From a bacterium (GTDB lineage Bacteria; Myxococcota_A; UBA9160; UBA6930), in NCBI GenBank assembly GCA_024226235.1, contig JAAELW010000142.1:1-38281 (forward strand): DNA of 38,281 bases. The letters are read 5' to 3'. The notes beneath the pieces are model-generated. The model was given only the letters and a program-made list of their open reading frames with translations, searched no databases and was not told the origin of the DNA. The position numbers were made by a program, and so were the translations under genes. Shown here piece by piece: positions 1 to 8,436 of the stretch (the first letter of the stretch is position 1; each line of letters begins with the position of its first letter).

Positions 1-46
1 AAGGCCTGGTAGTCGGGCCGAGGTCACATCTCGTTCGGGCGCCTCG

Positions 47-484
47 TCAGGGTTGCGCTCGGTCACCCGCTCCTGACTCCTCTACTCCCAACGCCAGAGC
101 ATCCATTCTTTGGCGCAGCAGCGCGATCTCCTGGGCCAGCTCACGGATGCGATCTCCCGCCTGGGAGAGGCGAACCGCATAGTTGAGGCAGATCGCGAGC
201 AGGAAACAAAGCCCGAGGAAGAAGATGGTGGAGCTGATCGTCCAGGCACCCAGCAGATGGGCGGCGCTCCGCAGCAGGCCGAGGTCGGCCACTGCCAGGA
301 AGAGCCCGACCGAGACACCGATCCAGATCGGCGTGTACTCCGCGCGGAGCGTCCGCCTCCGAACCAGCCAGAGCACCACGATCAGCAGGCTGAGGCTGAG
401 GATCCAGGCGAAGACCTGGGCACGTCCCGACTCGGGTGCGGCCAGGAAGACTTCGCGCATCGCCAACAGGGTTTCTTGGTCCAT
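47..484 (-). CDS. DUF2304 family small membrane protein
   Basis: The 145-residue product has three predicted membrane helices, at about residues 24-41, 51-69 and 80-102. A charged coiled-coil stretch follows at about 105-131. The segment RRRTLRAEYTPIW after the first helix is the pattern I associate with DUF2304 proteins. These commonly sit beside dolichol/polyprenol-phosphate glycosyltransferases and are presumed membrane partners of them. The start is the ATG at 484, which shares one base with the TGA of the upstream glycosyltransferase gene (TGATG), so translation is probably coupled. The reading frame stays open far upstream, but that part is only the shadow of the two preceding genes. 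It is the last gene of a four-gene minus-strand run, and its biochemical role is unknown. Confidence 0.8.
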   Translation of the reverse strand: MDQETLLAMREVFLAAPESGRAQVFAWILSLSLLIVVLWLVRRRTLRAEYTPIWIGVSVGLFLAVADLGLLRSAAHLLGAWTISSTIFFLGLCFLLAICLNYAVRLSQAGDRIRELAQEIALLRQRMDALALGVEESGAGDRAQP

Positions 485-1179
485 CAGCGTTTTCCCTTCG
501 GTCGGGCCGTCAGGGCCCACATCGAGAGCAACATCTTGTAGACGTAGTAGAAGGCTCGCCATCCGCCGTGGAGCGTCGAGGCGCGCGGGCTCTCGTTCAT
601 CGTGGAGGGAACCTCCTGGATCCGAAGCCCGCTGCGCGCCGCCATCAGCAGCACGTCGATGTCCGGGAAGTCGTGCGGGAAGTCGTCTCGGGCGTAGAGG
701 GCGAGCACCTTCCGATTGAGGGCCTGATAGCCGGAGGTCGGATCCGTGACTTCGACTCCGGCGATCCGTCCGAGCGCCCGGAAGACCCGTCGTCCCAGCG
801 TTCGGAGCCCTCCCATTTCGTAGCCCGTCGGGACCAGGAAGCGGGACCCGATCACCAGGTCGCATTCCCCTCGAAGGATCGGCTCCGTGAGCCTCGGAAT
901 CTGTTCCGGGTCGTGTTGTCCGTCGGCATCCATCTGGATCAGCAGATCGGCCCCTCGCCGCAACGCGTACTTGTAGCCGGTCTGGAGCGCCGCACCGTAT
1001 CCCATGTTGAAGGGATGCCGGATCACGACCGCACCCGATCGCGTCACCGCCAGGGCGGTGGCGTCGCGGGAGCCGTCGTCGATCACAGCGATCTCCAGAT
1101 CGAGCCCGGTGGAGCGGATGGCCTCGATGACCGGGCCAATGCGCGTCTCTTCGTTGTAGGCGGGGATGATGACGATCAC
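484..1179 (-). CDS. Family 2 glycosyltransferase, polyprenol-phosphate sugar transferase type
   Basis: This 231-residue GT-A enzyme starts directly with the nucleotide-sugar fold (MIVIIPAYNEE). DDGS lies at residues 34-37 and the metal-binding DADG at 84-87, followed by QHDP. Length and motifs match DPM1/DPG-synthase-like enzymes, which move a sugar from a nucleotide donor onto polyprenyl phosphate at the cytoplasmic membrane face. No C-terminal membrane anchor is visible, so the adjacent DUF2304 protein may dock it to the membrane. The gene overlaps the methyltransferase gene by 4 bp upstream and the DUF2304 gene by 1 bp downstream. The resulting lipid-linked sugar could feed the GT-C-like proteins nearby; that link is inferred. 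Confidence 0.9.
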   Translation of the reverse strand: MIVIIPAYNEETRIGPVIEAIRSTGLDLEIAVIDDGSRDATALAVTRSGAVVIRHPFNMGYGAALQTGYKYALRRGADLLIQMDADGQHDPEQIPRLTEPILRGECDLVIGSRFLVPTGYEMGGLRTLGRRVFRALGRIAGVEVTDPTSGYQALNRKVLALYARDDFPHDFPDIDVLLMAARSGLRIQEVPSTMNESPRASTLHGGWRAFYYVYKMLLSMWALTARPKGKR

Positions 1180-1901
1180 GGCGCTCTCCAGCCGACCGTG
1201 AGGTAGCGGTTGGTGAGCCCGAAGCGGAGCGTTGCGTAGAGCCTTCGAAGCGCCGACCCCGGGTGGGCCGCGTAGTAGCCCAGAAGGTGGGGGCGGATCT
1301 CGGAGTGGCGCGCCTCGCTGCGCCGCAGGATGCCGCCGAGTTCGAAGGGTTGAACCTGGGGGAGTCGAGCGACCTCCCGCAGGCCGGCGGGCTCGAAGAG
1401 CAAGCGGAACGATTTCTCGGTGAAGTCGTGCTGGTGGTGCGGGTTGGCATCCACAGAGGGCGTGGTCGGCACAGAGGCGACGAGCAGTCCGCCCGGGCGC
1501 AGCAGGCTGAGCAGGTGCCTGGCGAACCCGGTCGGGTCGGGCAGGTGCTCGATGGTCTCCAACGAGACGATGGTGTCGAACCCCTCCGGGTCGGAGAATC
1601 GGGTTGCATCACAGGCCCGGTACTCGACCCCCGCCCGTCCGTAGCGCTCGCAGGCGTAGGCGACGGCCTTCTCCGAGAGATCGACTCCGATCGATTCCAC
1701 CCGCTCGGGGCAGGCATCTGCCAGCAGTCGTGTTCCGTATCCGGCGCCGCACGCGATGTCGAGCAATCGACCCGGTCCTGCCAGGTGGGCGGCGAACCGG
1801 TAGCGCTCGAGATGGAGCTCCAACGTCTCCCGTCCGGTGACGTCTCCGCCCATCGTTCGATCCGGAACCAGTCGCTCCAGGCTGTTCGAGTCGAGATCCA
1901 T
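1176..1901 (-). CDS. Class I SAM-dependent methyltransferase
   Basis: The 241-residue protein has the class I methyltransferase signature: motif I DIACGAGYG at about residues 48-56, an acidic residue after the second strand in IGVDLSEKAV, and a motif II-like SLETIEHLPDP followed by LLRPGGLL. It belongs to the UbiE/SmtA-like group often found in polysaccharide and lipid-sugar loci. The substrate cannot be read from sequence; a sugar or lipid-linked glycan is likely from context. The ATG at 1901 follows an AAGG box, about 38 bp after the end of the TMTC-like gene. The 3' end overlaps the glycosyltransferase start by 4 bp. Confidence 0.85.
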   Translation of the reverse strand: MDLDSNSLERLVPDRTMGGDVTGRETLELHLERYRFAAHLAGPGRLLDIACGAGYGTRLLADACPERVESIGVDLSEKAVAYACERYGRAGVEYRACDATRFSDPEGFDTIVSLETIEHLPDPTGFARHLLSLLRPGGLLVASVPTTPSVDANPHHQHDFTEKSFRLLFEPAGLREVARLPQVQPFELGGILRRSEARHSEIRPHLLGYYAAHPGSALRRLYATLRFGLTNRYLTVGWRAP

Positions 1902-1940
1902 CGCCTTGTTCTCTCTACTTCTTACGCGCTCGCAACCGCG

Positions 1941-3557
1941 CTAGCGCCTGCTCCGTTGCAGGGCCCGGGCCTGTTGCTCGATGTCCTTTGCCATTTCCAC
2001 GTATCGTCCGCCCTCCCTCTGTGCCCGCGCCGCGGCCTCCAACGCCTGCTCCGGCTGACGCAGCACCAGATGGGCGCGCCCCAATCGGATCAACCCTCCT
2101 TCGGTGATGCGGTCGGACCTCTGGAACGCTTCGATCTGCTGACGTGCCAACTGATCGAGAAACGTCTGCAATCGTGGATCCCCCAGGATACTCACGAATA
2201 CCGGGTCGGCGTAGACCTCCTCGAAGTCGAGATGCCCATCCGAATTCGCGTTCCGAAGAGCTTCGACCGCGGCCGGGACGTCGCCCATCCGGACCGCTTC
2301 CCGAGCTCGAGCGAACTGGGCGTTGTTTCCCATCGGGTAGTGAAGGATCGAGTCGGCGATCAGACGCTGGTCCGATGTCCAGATGGCCGCTCGCTTGTGG
2401 CTCATCCCTCCGAACGCGAACACCACGGCGACCGTCAACGCGGCCAACCCCATTGCTGCCGGGTGTCGGTGGCGGGCGGGAATTCGCTCAGTCTGGCTCT
2501 GGCCTAGCAACAGTGTCCCGCCGATCAGGCCCGGGAGCATCATGTAGAGGTAGCGATCACCCATCGGGTAGACGAAGGGGAAGATCTGCGAGACCGGCAA
2601 GAACGAGAGGGCGGCCCAGAGCCACCAGACAGATTCGAGCCGGCGCTCCCGAAGACAGAAGAGCGTTCGCGTACCTAATATCAACAGCGCCGCGATCGCC
2701 CCCAATACCCACGGATTCCAGGGGGTCGTGACCGGTGTCGGCTCGTGGAAGGCCGAGGTTCCGTACGAGGTTGCGGCCATCGCGAGATAGCGCATCGCGA
2801 TCGCAAGCGAACTCCAGAGCGGAGCACCGCCCTCGGTGGTGGAGTGGGAAACCCCGGTATGAGCCTGCAGGAAGGCCGCCATTTCGAGTCCGGCGAACAC
2901 CAGGAAGATCGCACTCCAGGCGATCAGGGTAGAAATGGCGCGCTTCTTCTGCGATGGCTCACTCGGTTGGCACCACTCCCAGACCACCGCGATCGGAAGC
3001 ACCACGGCGGCCTGCGCCTTGGCCAGCAATGCGAGTGCGAAGGCGCTGGTGCTGACAGCCGGGTGGGTTCGCAGCCGCAACGCGACCAGCCCAAGCGATA
3101 GCGCCAGCTGCGTCTTGAGCTGTGACATCCACGCGACCGCCTCCACGCTCGCCGGGTGGAGCAGGAAGAAGAGCCCCCCGAGCAGCGCAGCGCCAGCTGG
3201 GAGGCCGCATTGCAGGAAGAGGGCGACCAGCAGCGTGGCGCTCAACGCGTGCAGCAGGATGTTGGTGACGTGGAAGCCGAGTGGTTGCCCCCCGAAGAGC
3301 TTCCACTGGATACCGTGTGCCAGCAGGTGAACCGGCGCGTAGTTGGCCGTCATCCTGGTGATGTCGCTGCGAGGGTCGAGGATCTCCCGGACGTTCTCCG
3401 CGGAGAGTTGTTGGATGTACGGGCTGCCCAGGTACATCCGATCGTCCGAGACCACGCCCCCCTCGAGGGAGGGTTCGTAGACGATCAGGCAAGTCAATGT
3501 GAAGGCGGCGAAGAGCAGCGGGAACCGGGCAGGCGTCTCGAAGAATCGTTGCAGCAA
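1941..3557 (-). CDS. TMTC-like polytopic membrane protein with C-terminal helical repeats
   Basis: The 538-residue protein has many hydrophobic helices up to about residue 380. A soluble alpha-helical tail (about 395-538) resembles degenerate TPR repeats. A pair of aspartates follows the first helix (SDDR, about residues 38-40), as in GT-C enzymes that use polyprenol-phosphate sugars. HPASVEAVAW (about 134-143) is characteristic of TMTC/PMT-related proteins. It is probably a membrane glycosyltransferase acting on the periplasmic side. It is the first gene of the minus-strand run with the methyltransferase, polyprenol-phosphate glycosyltransferase and DUF2304 genes. Catalytic activity is inferred from motifs only. 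Confidence 0.75.
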   Translation of the reverse strand: MLQRFFETPARFPLLFAAFTLTCLIVYEPSLEGGVVSDDRMYLGSPYIQQLSAENVREILDPRSDITRMTANYAPVHLLAHGIQWKLFGGQPLGFHVTNILLHALSATLLVALFLQCGLPAGAALLGGLFFLLHPASVEAVAWMSQLKTQLALSLGLVALRLRTHPAVSTSAFALALLAKAQAAVVLPIAVVWEWCQPSEPSQKKRAISTLIAWSAIFLVFAGLEMAAFLQAHTGVSHSTTEGGAPLWSSLAIAMRYLAMAATSYGTSAFHEPTPVTTPWNPWVLGAIAALLILGTRTLFCLRERRLESVWWLWAALSFLPVSQIFPFVYPMGDRYLYMMLPGLIGGTLLLGQSQTERIPARHRHPAAMGLAALTVAVVFAFGGMSHKRAAIWTSDQRLIADSILHYPMGNNAQFARAREAVRMGDVPAAVEALRNANSDGHLDFEEVYADPVFVSILGDPRLQTFLDQLARQQIEAFQRSDRITEGGLIRLGRAHLVLRQPEQALEAAARAQREGGRYVEMAKDIEQQARALQRSRR

Positions 3558-3854
3558 CGGTGCTCTCCACCAAGGATCTCGGTCGCTCGTACCCGGTCAC
3601 CGGCCGATCACGCCCTCGGCGCGAGCAACCCAGGAGTATAGCGGCCAACCCACCAGCGGCTGAAGGTGCCAACTCTTCCCCTGCAGCTCTACGTGCCGCC
3701 ACAGCGTTCGATCGCCCCAGGAATCCCGATCCCGTACCCTTCTCCCGATCGGCTTCTTCGCACGCGGCATGGGGGCCAGGTCCCCCGAATTCGATCCCCG
3801 ATTCAACGCCCATCGGCGGCGTACCGATGATGTGTCCCAACCCAGGAGCCTCCC
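3558..3854. other. Intergenic region between divergent genes
   Basis: This 297-bp spacer separates the TMTC-like gene (minus) from the spermidine-synthase-like gene (plus) and must carry both promoters. I see no convincing palindrome or sigma-54 site. The one clear signal is an AGGAG ribosome-binding site at 3844-3848, six bases before the GTG at 3855, which decides the start of the downstream gene. Confidence 0.5.
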
Positions 3855-6662
3855 GTGAATCCGGTCCTTTGTACGATCTTCTTCCTGTCGGGCGCGGCGG
3901 CCTTGATCTTCGAGCAGCTCTGGTTTCGCCAGGCGGGCCTGGCGCTCGGGAACTCCATCTGGGCATCGAGTCTCGTGTTGGCTGGTTTCATGGGCGGTCT
4001 GGCGATCGGGAACGGAGTCGTGGCCCGTGTCGGTCATCATGTGCGACGTCCGGTAGCGCTCTACGCGGGAATCGAACTCGCGATCGCGGCCACGGGGATC
4101 TCTCTCGTCCACCTGTTGCCGATGCTGTCTCCACTTCTTTCCCCGATCCTGCGCCCGGTGCTCGATGTACCCCTGGCGGTGAACGCGATTCGTCTCGGGA
4201 GTGCCTTCCTGCTGCTGCTGGTGCCATCCGCGGCGATGGGGGCAACCTTGCCTCTGCTCGTCGCAGCCCTGCACCGACGTCAAGGACAGTTCGGACGCGC
4301 GCTTGGCCTTCTCTATGGGTGGAACACCCTGGGCGCCGTCGTCGGCGTCGTGATCGGTGAGGTGGTCCTGATCGACCAGCTCGGTATTCGAGCGACAGCC
4401 TGGGTTGCGGGCGGGGTGAATCTCGTGGCGGCGGGCCTGGCATGGAGGGTCTCACGACGTCTCGATGCCGCCGGTGAGAGTGCGATCGGCGCCCCGGCGG
4501 ACCCCATACCCCGGCGAGCATTCTGGTTTCTCGCCGCGGCATTCGTCGCGGGAGGCAGCTTGCTGGGCCTCGAAGTGGTCTGGTTTCGCTTCCTGGTGTT
4601 ATTCGTCCACGGTACCAGCCTGACGTTCGCGGTGATGCTCAGTGTCGTGCTGCTGGGGATCGGGCTTGGGGGCCTGATCGGCTCGCGCTGGCTTGCATTC
4701 CGGCAGGAAGCTCATCGAAACGCGTTGGGTCTGGTGCTGCTCTGCGGCGCTGTCGTCGTCGCGACCTATGCGGGCTTCACGCACGTACTTGCTGCAAGTC
4801 CGCCGAAGAACGAGTTCGGTTTCGCCGCCTTCTACTATGCGCTGCCTTTGATGCTTCCGGTGGCGATTCTCTCCGGGATGATCTTTACGCTTCTCGGAGA
4901 AGCGTTCGAAAACGCCGCACCGGCCGAGACCCGCTCTGCCGGTTTGTTGACACTTGCGAATACCGCAGGCGCCATGCTGGGCCCCCTCGTCGTGGCGTTC
5001 GGGCTGCTCCCTTCGTTCGGGATCGAGCGTTCGATCCAGCTGCTCGCTGCAGGTTACGGACTGGCCGGGCTCTCCGTCTGGTTTGCTGCTGAATTGCCGC
5101 CCGGGCGTCGCACTCGTGTGCTGGCGCTCGCCTGTGCTGGCCTCTTTGTCGTGGCGATGTTCACCTTCCCCGCCGGACGCATGAAGGACGACTATCTCGA
5201 GTATCCGCTCGCCAATGTCCCCGGGAAGAAGAACTTCGAGGTCGTCGATATTCGGGAGGGACTCACCGAGACGATCATCTACTTGAAACGGATGCTCCAC
5301 GGATCTCCGCTCTTCTACCGGATGCAGACGAACAACTTCGGTATGTCCGGCACCTCCACGATGGCGCAGCGCTACATGAAGCTCTTCGTGTACCTGCCAA
5401 TCGCGTTGCGCCCCGCACCGCGGGACGCGCTGCTCATCAGCTACGGCGTAGGTATGACCGCAAAATCGCTCACCGAGACCAGCAGCCTCGAGCGAATCGA
5501 TGTCGTCGACATTTCGCGGGACATCCTCGAAATGAACCGCATCGTCTATCCCGATCCCAGCGAATATCCGCTCGAGGACCCGCGAGTCACGGTTCATATC
5601 GAAGATGGCCGGCATTTCCTCCAGACGACTGACCGTCGCTACGATCTCATCACCGGGGAGCCGCCGCCGCCGCGGATTGCTGGAGTCATGAGCCTCTTCA
5701 CGCGCCAGTTCTTCGAATTGGCCTACGATCGCCTCAACCCGGACGGGCTGATTTCGTATTGGCTACCCGTCCACGATCTGACGGTCGATGAGCGGGACGC
5801 GATCATCAGCGCATTCTGCGAGGTATTCGAGGATTGTACGTTGTGGTCGGGGGCAAAATACGATTGGATTCTGCTGGGTACTCGAGGTGAACTACCGCAG
5901 GTCGATGAGGCCGGCTTTAGAAGACAATGGCAGGATCCGGTGGTCTCGATCCGACTGCAGGAAATCGGCGTCGAGGTGCCCGAGCAACTCGGTGCTCTCT
6001 TCATGGTCGACACTCCGGAGCTCCAGGTGATTCGTCGCAATACCCGGCCCCTCGATGACGATCGCCCCGGCCAACTCGGCCAGGAAATGGTCGGAGTGGG
6101 CCAGGTCGGTCCGGGCCACAAACCCCTGCTCAAAATCGAAGAAGGACGCAAGGCGTTTTCCAGGAGCGAGTTCATTCGGCGTCACTGGCCGCCACGCGTT
6201 CGCGAGGAGACCGACGCCTGGTTCTCCTACCGGCGGTATGCCCACAAACGGTTCTTCGGAGACAAGAGCAGCATGTTGCGAAGGATCCCGAAATTGCATC
6301 AGCTGCTCACCGAGACGCCGCTCCGGACAAACCTGCTCTGGCTGTTGGGCACGAGCAAAGACGAGGTCGAATGCAGCCGCACCGCCCGCGAGGCGGGAAG
6401 CTTCGACCCCCGTATCGAGATGGCGCTGGCCATCGATGCATTGGCAGATCGTCGATTCGAAGATGCTGCTGAGCAATTCGGAACTGCAAGACAGGGGGCT
6501 AGAGCGTTGCGCGAGGCGCTCTATCTTCAGATCTTCGCACTGGAGATGGCGGGACAGCACGAGCAAGCGAAAGCACTGGCCAGCAAGTATCTCAGGCCAA
6601 TGCACTCGGAAAGCGAAGCGCAGTACATTGACTTCCTCGATCTCACGTTCGGGCGCGGCTAG
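3855..6662 (+). CDS. Membrane-embedded spermidine-synthase-like fusion protein
   Basis: The 935-residue protein has three parts. Residues 1 to about 435 form a polytopic region opening with SGAAALIFEQLWFR, typical of fused MFS/spermidine-synthase proteins. Residues about 520-650 form a SAM-type Rossmann fold (SYGVGMT near 529-535, DGRHFL from 584). The C-terminus from about 800 is helical and TPR-like. In polyamine synthases the strand after this reads D-S-x-D-P with a catalytic Asp; here it reads TGEPPPP (600-606), so the Asp is missing and aminopropyl transfer is doubtful. The GTG start follows a clean AGGAG box. It may bind SAM or a relative in an envelope process; the substrate is unknown. 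It is the first gene of a plus-strand run with the GT-C-like and sulfatase-fold genes. Confidence 0.8.
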   Translation: MNPVLCTIFFLSGAAALIFEQLWFRQAGLALGNSIWASSLVLAGFMGGLAIGNGVVARVGHHVRRPVALYAGIELAIAATGISLVHLLPMLSPLLSPILRPVLDVPLAVNAIRLGSAFLLLLVPSAAMGATLPLLVAALHRRQGQFGRALGLLYGWNTLGAVVGVVIGEVVLIDQLGIRATAWVAGGVNLVAAGLAWRVSRRLDAAGESAIGAPADPIPRRAFWFLAAAFVAGGSLLGLEVVWFRFLVLFVHGTSLTFAVMLSVVLLGIGLGGLIGSRWLAFRQEAHRNALGLVLLCGAVVVATYAGFTHVLAASPPKNEFGFAAFYYALPLMLPVAILSGMIFTLLGEAFENAAPAETRSAGLLTLANTAGAMLGPLVVAFGLLPSFGIERSIQLLAAGYGLAGLSVWFAAELPPGRRTRVLALACAGLFVVAMFTFPAGRMKDDYLEYPLANVPGKKNFEVVDIREGLTETIIYLKRMLHGSPLFYRMQTNNFGMSGTSTMAQRYMKLFVYLPIALRPAPRDALLISYGVGMTAKSLTETSSLERIDVVDISRDILEMNRIVYPDPSEYPLEDPRVTVHIEDGRHFLQTTDRRYDLITGEPPPPRIAGVMSLFTRQFFELAYDRLNPDGLISYWLPVHDLTVDERDAIISAFCEVFEDCTLWSGAKYDWILLGTRGELPQVDEAGFRRQWQDPVVSIRLQEIGVEVPEQLGALFMVDTPELQVIRRNTRPLDDDRPGQLGQEMVGVGQVGPGHKPLLKIEEGRKAFSRSEFIRRHWPPRVREETDAWFSYRRYAHKRFFGDKSSMLRRIPKLHQLLTETPLRTNLLWLLGTSKDEVECSRTAREAGSFDPRIEMALAIDALADRRFEDAAEQFGTARQGARALREALYLQIFALEMAGQHEQAKALASKYLRPMHSESEAQYIDFLDLTFGRG

Positions 6663-6682
6663 GCAGAAGCGAAAGTTCCGGC

Positions 6683-8374
6683 GTGCCCGCTGACGGATCC
6701 GATCAAGTAGCAGAGCAGGTCCCGGCATCCGCCCCCTCAGAGGGTGGGATTCGCCCGGTATCGGTCTGGGCCGGGGCGGGGGTCGTCTTCTTCGGCACAC
6801 TGCTGCTGGCTCTCCCCCAGGTGCTCGCCCATTGGACCCTGTTGCCCGATGCAGTGGAGCATCTGGGGATTGCCCACAGCTGGGTTTCTGGAGCGGGTTT
6901 CGTCGACCCGCTGATCTATTCGTACTACCTCGCCGATTCCCAGGTTCCGCTGCCGGGGTTCGTGGTGCGGGCCCCGGTGATCTCGTGGCTGCTGGCCCTT
7001 CCGCTGTCGCTGGGCGCGACGATCCCGACCGTGTCCCAACTCCATGTGGTGTTTGCCAGCGCCATCGGAGCGTCGACGTTCTGGCTGGCCAATCGCCGCC
7101 TGCCACTTCCAGCCGCGCTGGCGGCGAGCCTGGGGTTCGCCTGGTGCTATCGCTGGGTGAGCGCGACCCAGAACCTGTTGACCGAGGCTGTTGGCGTAGG
7201 CGTCCTGTTGCTGCTGTTGGCCTACTCGGGGCGCGCCGTGGCGAGCGTGCGTGGGGCGCTGGTGACGAGCGGCCTGCTGTTGCTGGCCTGGCTCACCCGG
7301 CCCAACCTCGTGCTGGTCCTGGTGGCCCTCGTGCTCGCGGTGTTGCTGGAAAAAGGAGTACGAGGCGCATTCCGTTCACGCCCGCTGTGGGTGTTGGTGG
7401 GGAGCTTCGCCATCCTCCAGAACAGTGTCAGTTGGGTCTATGGCGTGGTCACTGGAATCCGCCCCTACGCCCATTACGGAGTGCTGCTCGAGACCTACTA
7501 CGCCCGGGACGCAGCGTTCTACCAGAAGATCTACGTAGGATGGTCGTCCTATCTGATCGAAAATCTCGACAGCATCGTCGCGAGTCTTCTTGCCAACGCG
7601 AAAGAGGTGGGTCGGGCCTTGTTCGTGGCGTCCGACTATCATTTCGTGGGCTGGCTCGCCGTGCCGGGGTTGATCTACGCGCTCCGACGGCGGGGTGAAG
7701 GTGACCTCGAACGGCGTGTCGTGGCTTTTTCGGCATTGGGCTTTGCGGCCGTGCTGCTGTTCAGCTGGGGGACCAACGATCCCTACCGGCTCGCGCTCTT
7801 CGTCGGTCTGTGCGGCTGGCTGCTCGCGGGCGATTTGCTGGCGGGTTGTGGCGCCTGGCTGGCCGCACGTAGAGGGGTGTCCCCGCCGCTGGCCCGAGCG
7901 CTCCATCTTGCCCCCGTCGCCCTCGTCGTTGCGCTGTTCGCATTCTCCCAGAGCAGCGAACTTCAACTGCGACTCTCTGCCCGCAATTGGCGGGATTTCC
8001 GCGAGCACGGCACCCAGCCGCCCCACGAGGCCGCGGATCGAAACGCACGCCGCCTCTGCGCCAAGATGGACCGGAATGCACGGGTCGCTTCGCAAGATCC
8101 CTGGTCCCTCTATCTGTGGTGCGGCAACGCAGGAGTCTGGATTCCAAGGGATCTCGATTCCGCCGCTTTGGTGGGTCGGTATCTCGATGAGCAGGATCTG
8201 GGCTATCTGGTGGTCGACGATCGCGAAGCGAATTCCTTCATCCTTTCCTCGCCGCGCCTGGAAGAGCTGGCGCGCGCGACGAACCTGCGGTTGCTTCGCG
8301 TACGCGATGCCACTCCGGAGAGCCGACCCTGGAACGCCCCGCCGGCGCTGGCGAACCTCGCCACCGCCAGGTGA
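6683..8374 (+). CDS. GT-C-like polytopic membrane protein, paralogue A
   Basis: The 563-residue protein has about ten hydrophobic helices and a C-terminal soluble domain of about 150 residues. An aspartate in the first periplasmic loop (LPDAVEHLG, D56) lies where family 39/GT-C glycosyltransferases keep the catalytic acid. It is clearly paralogous to the minus-strand protein at 9920-11668. Shared elements include SG.GFVDP.IYSYYL, AFRSRPLW, YAHYGV, FVGWL and the C-terminal DPWS.Y.WCGNAG (W479-G484) followed by IPRDL. The start is the GTG at 6683 with only a weak ribosome site. The 3' end overlaps an in-frame GTG of the sulfatase-fold gene. I infer transfer of a sugar from a lipid carrier in the periplasm; the acceptor is unknown. 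Confidence 0.7.
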   Translation: MPADGSDQVAEQVPASAPSEGGIRPVSVWAGAGVVFFGTLLLALPQVLAHWTLLPDAVEHLGIAHSWVSGAGFVDPLIYSYYLADSQVPLPGFVVRAPVISWLLALPLSLGATIPTVSQLHVVFASAIGASTFWLANRRLPLPAALAASLGFAWCYRWVSATQNLLTEAVGVGVLLLLLAYSGRAVASVRGALVTSGLLLLAWLTRPNLVLVLVALVLAVLLEKGVRGAFRSRPLWVLVGSFAILQNSVSWVYGVVTGIRPYAHYGVLLETYYARDAAFYQKIYVGWSSYLIENLDSIVASLLANAKEVGRALFVASDYHFVGWLAVPGLIYALRRRGEGDLERRVVAFSALGFAAVLLFSWGTNDPYRLALFVGLCGWLLAGDLLAGCGAWLAARRGVSPPLARALHLAPVALVVALFAFSQSSELQLRLSARNWRDFREHGTQPPHEAADRNARRLCAKMDRNARVASQDPWSLYLWCGNAGVWIPRDLDSAALVGRYLDEQDLGYLVVDDREANSFILSSPRLEELARATNLRLLRVRDATPESRPWNAPPALANLATAR

Positions 8375-8436
8375 GCGAATCCACGGTACCTTCACCGCCG
8401 ATTCTGAACGGCTGGCGTCAGGTGGCGGGAGTTCGC

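Noticed and set aside
47-1717. 556-codon open frame on the minus strand
   Set aside because: Only the last 145 codons (DUF2304) look like protein. The rest overlaps the methyltransferase and glycosyltransferase genes in another frame and is Arg/Pro/Ser-rich.
1263-2507. 414-codon plus-strand frame
   Set aside because: Antisense shadow of the methyltransferase and TMTC-like genes, with no domain.
4599-5615. 338-codon minus-strand frame
   Set aside because: Antisense to the well-supported spermidine-synthase-like gene; low-complexity His/Glu/Arg/Gln composition.
5892-7106. 404-codon minus-strand frame
   Set aside because: Antisense shadow spanning two recognised plus-strand genes.
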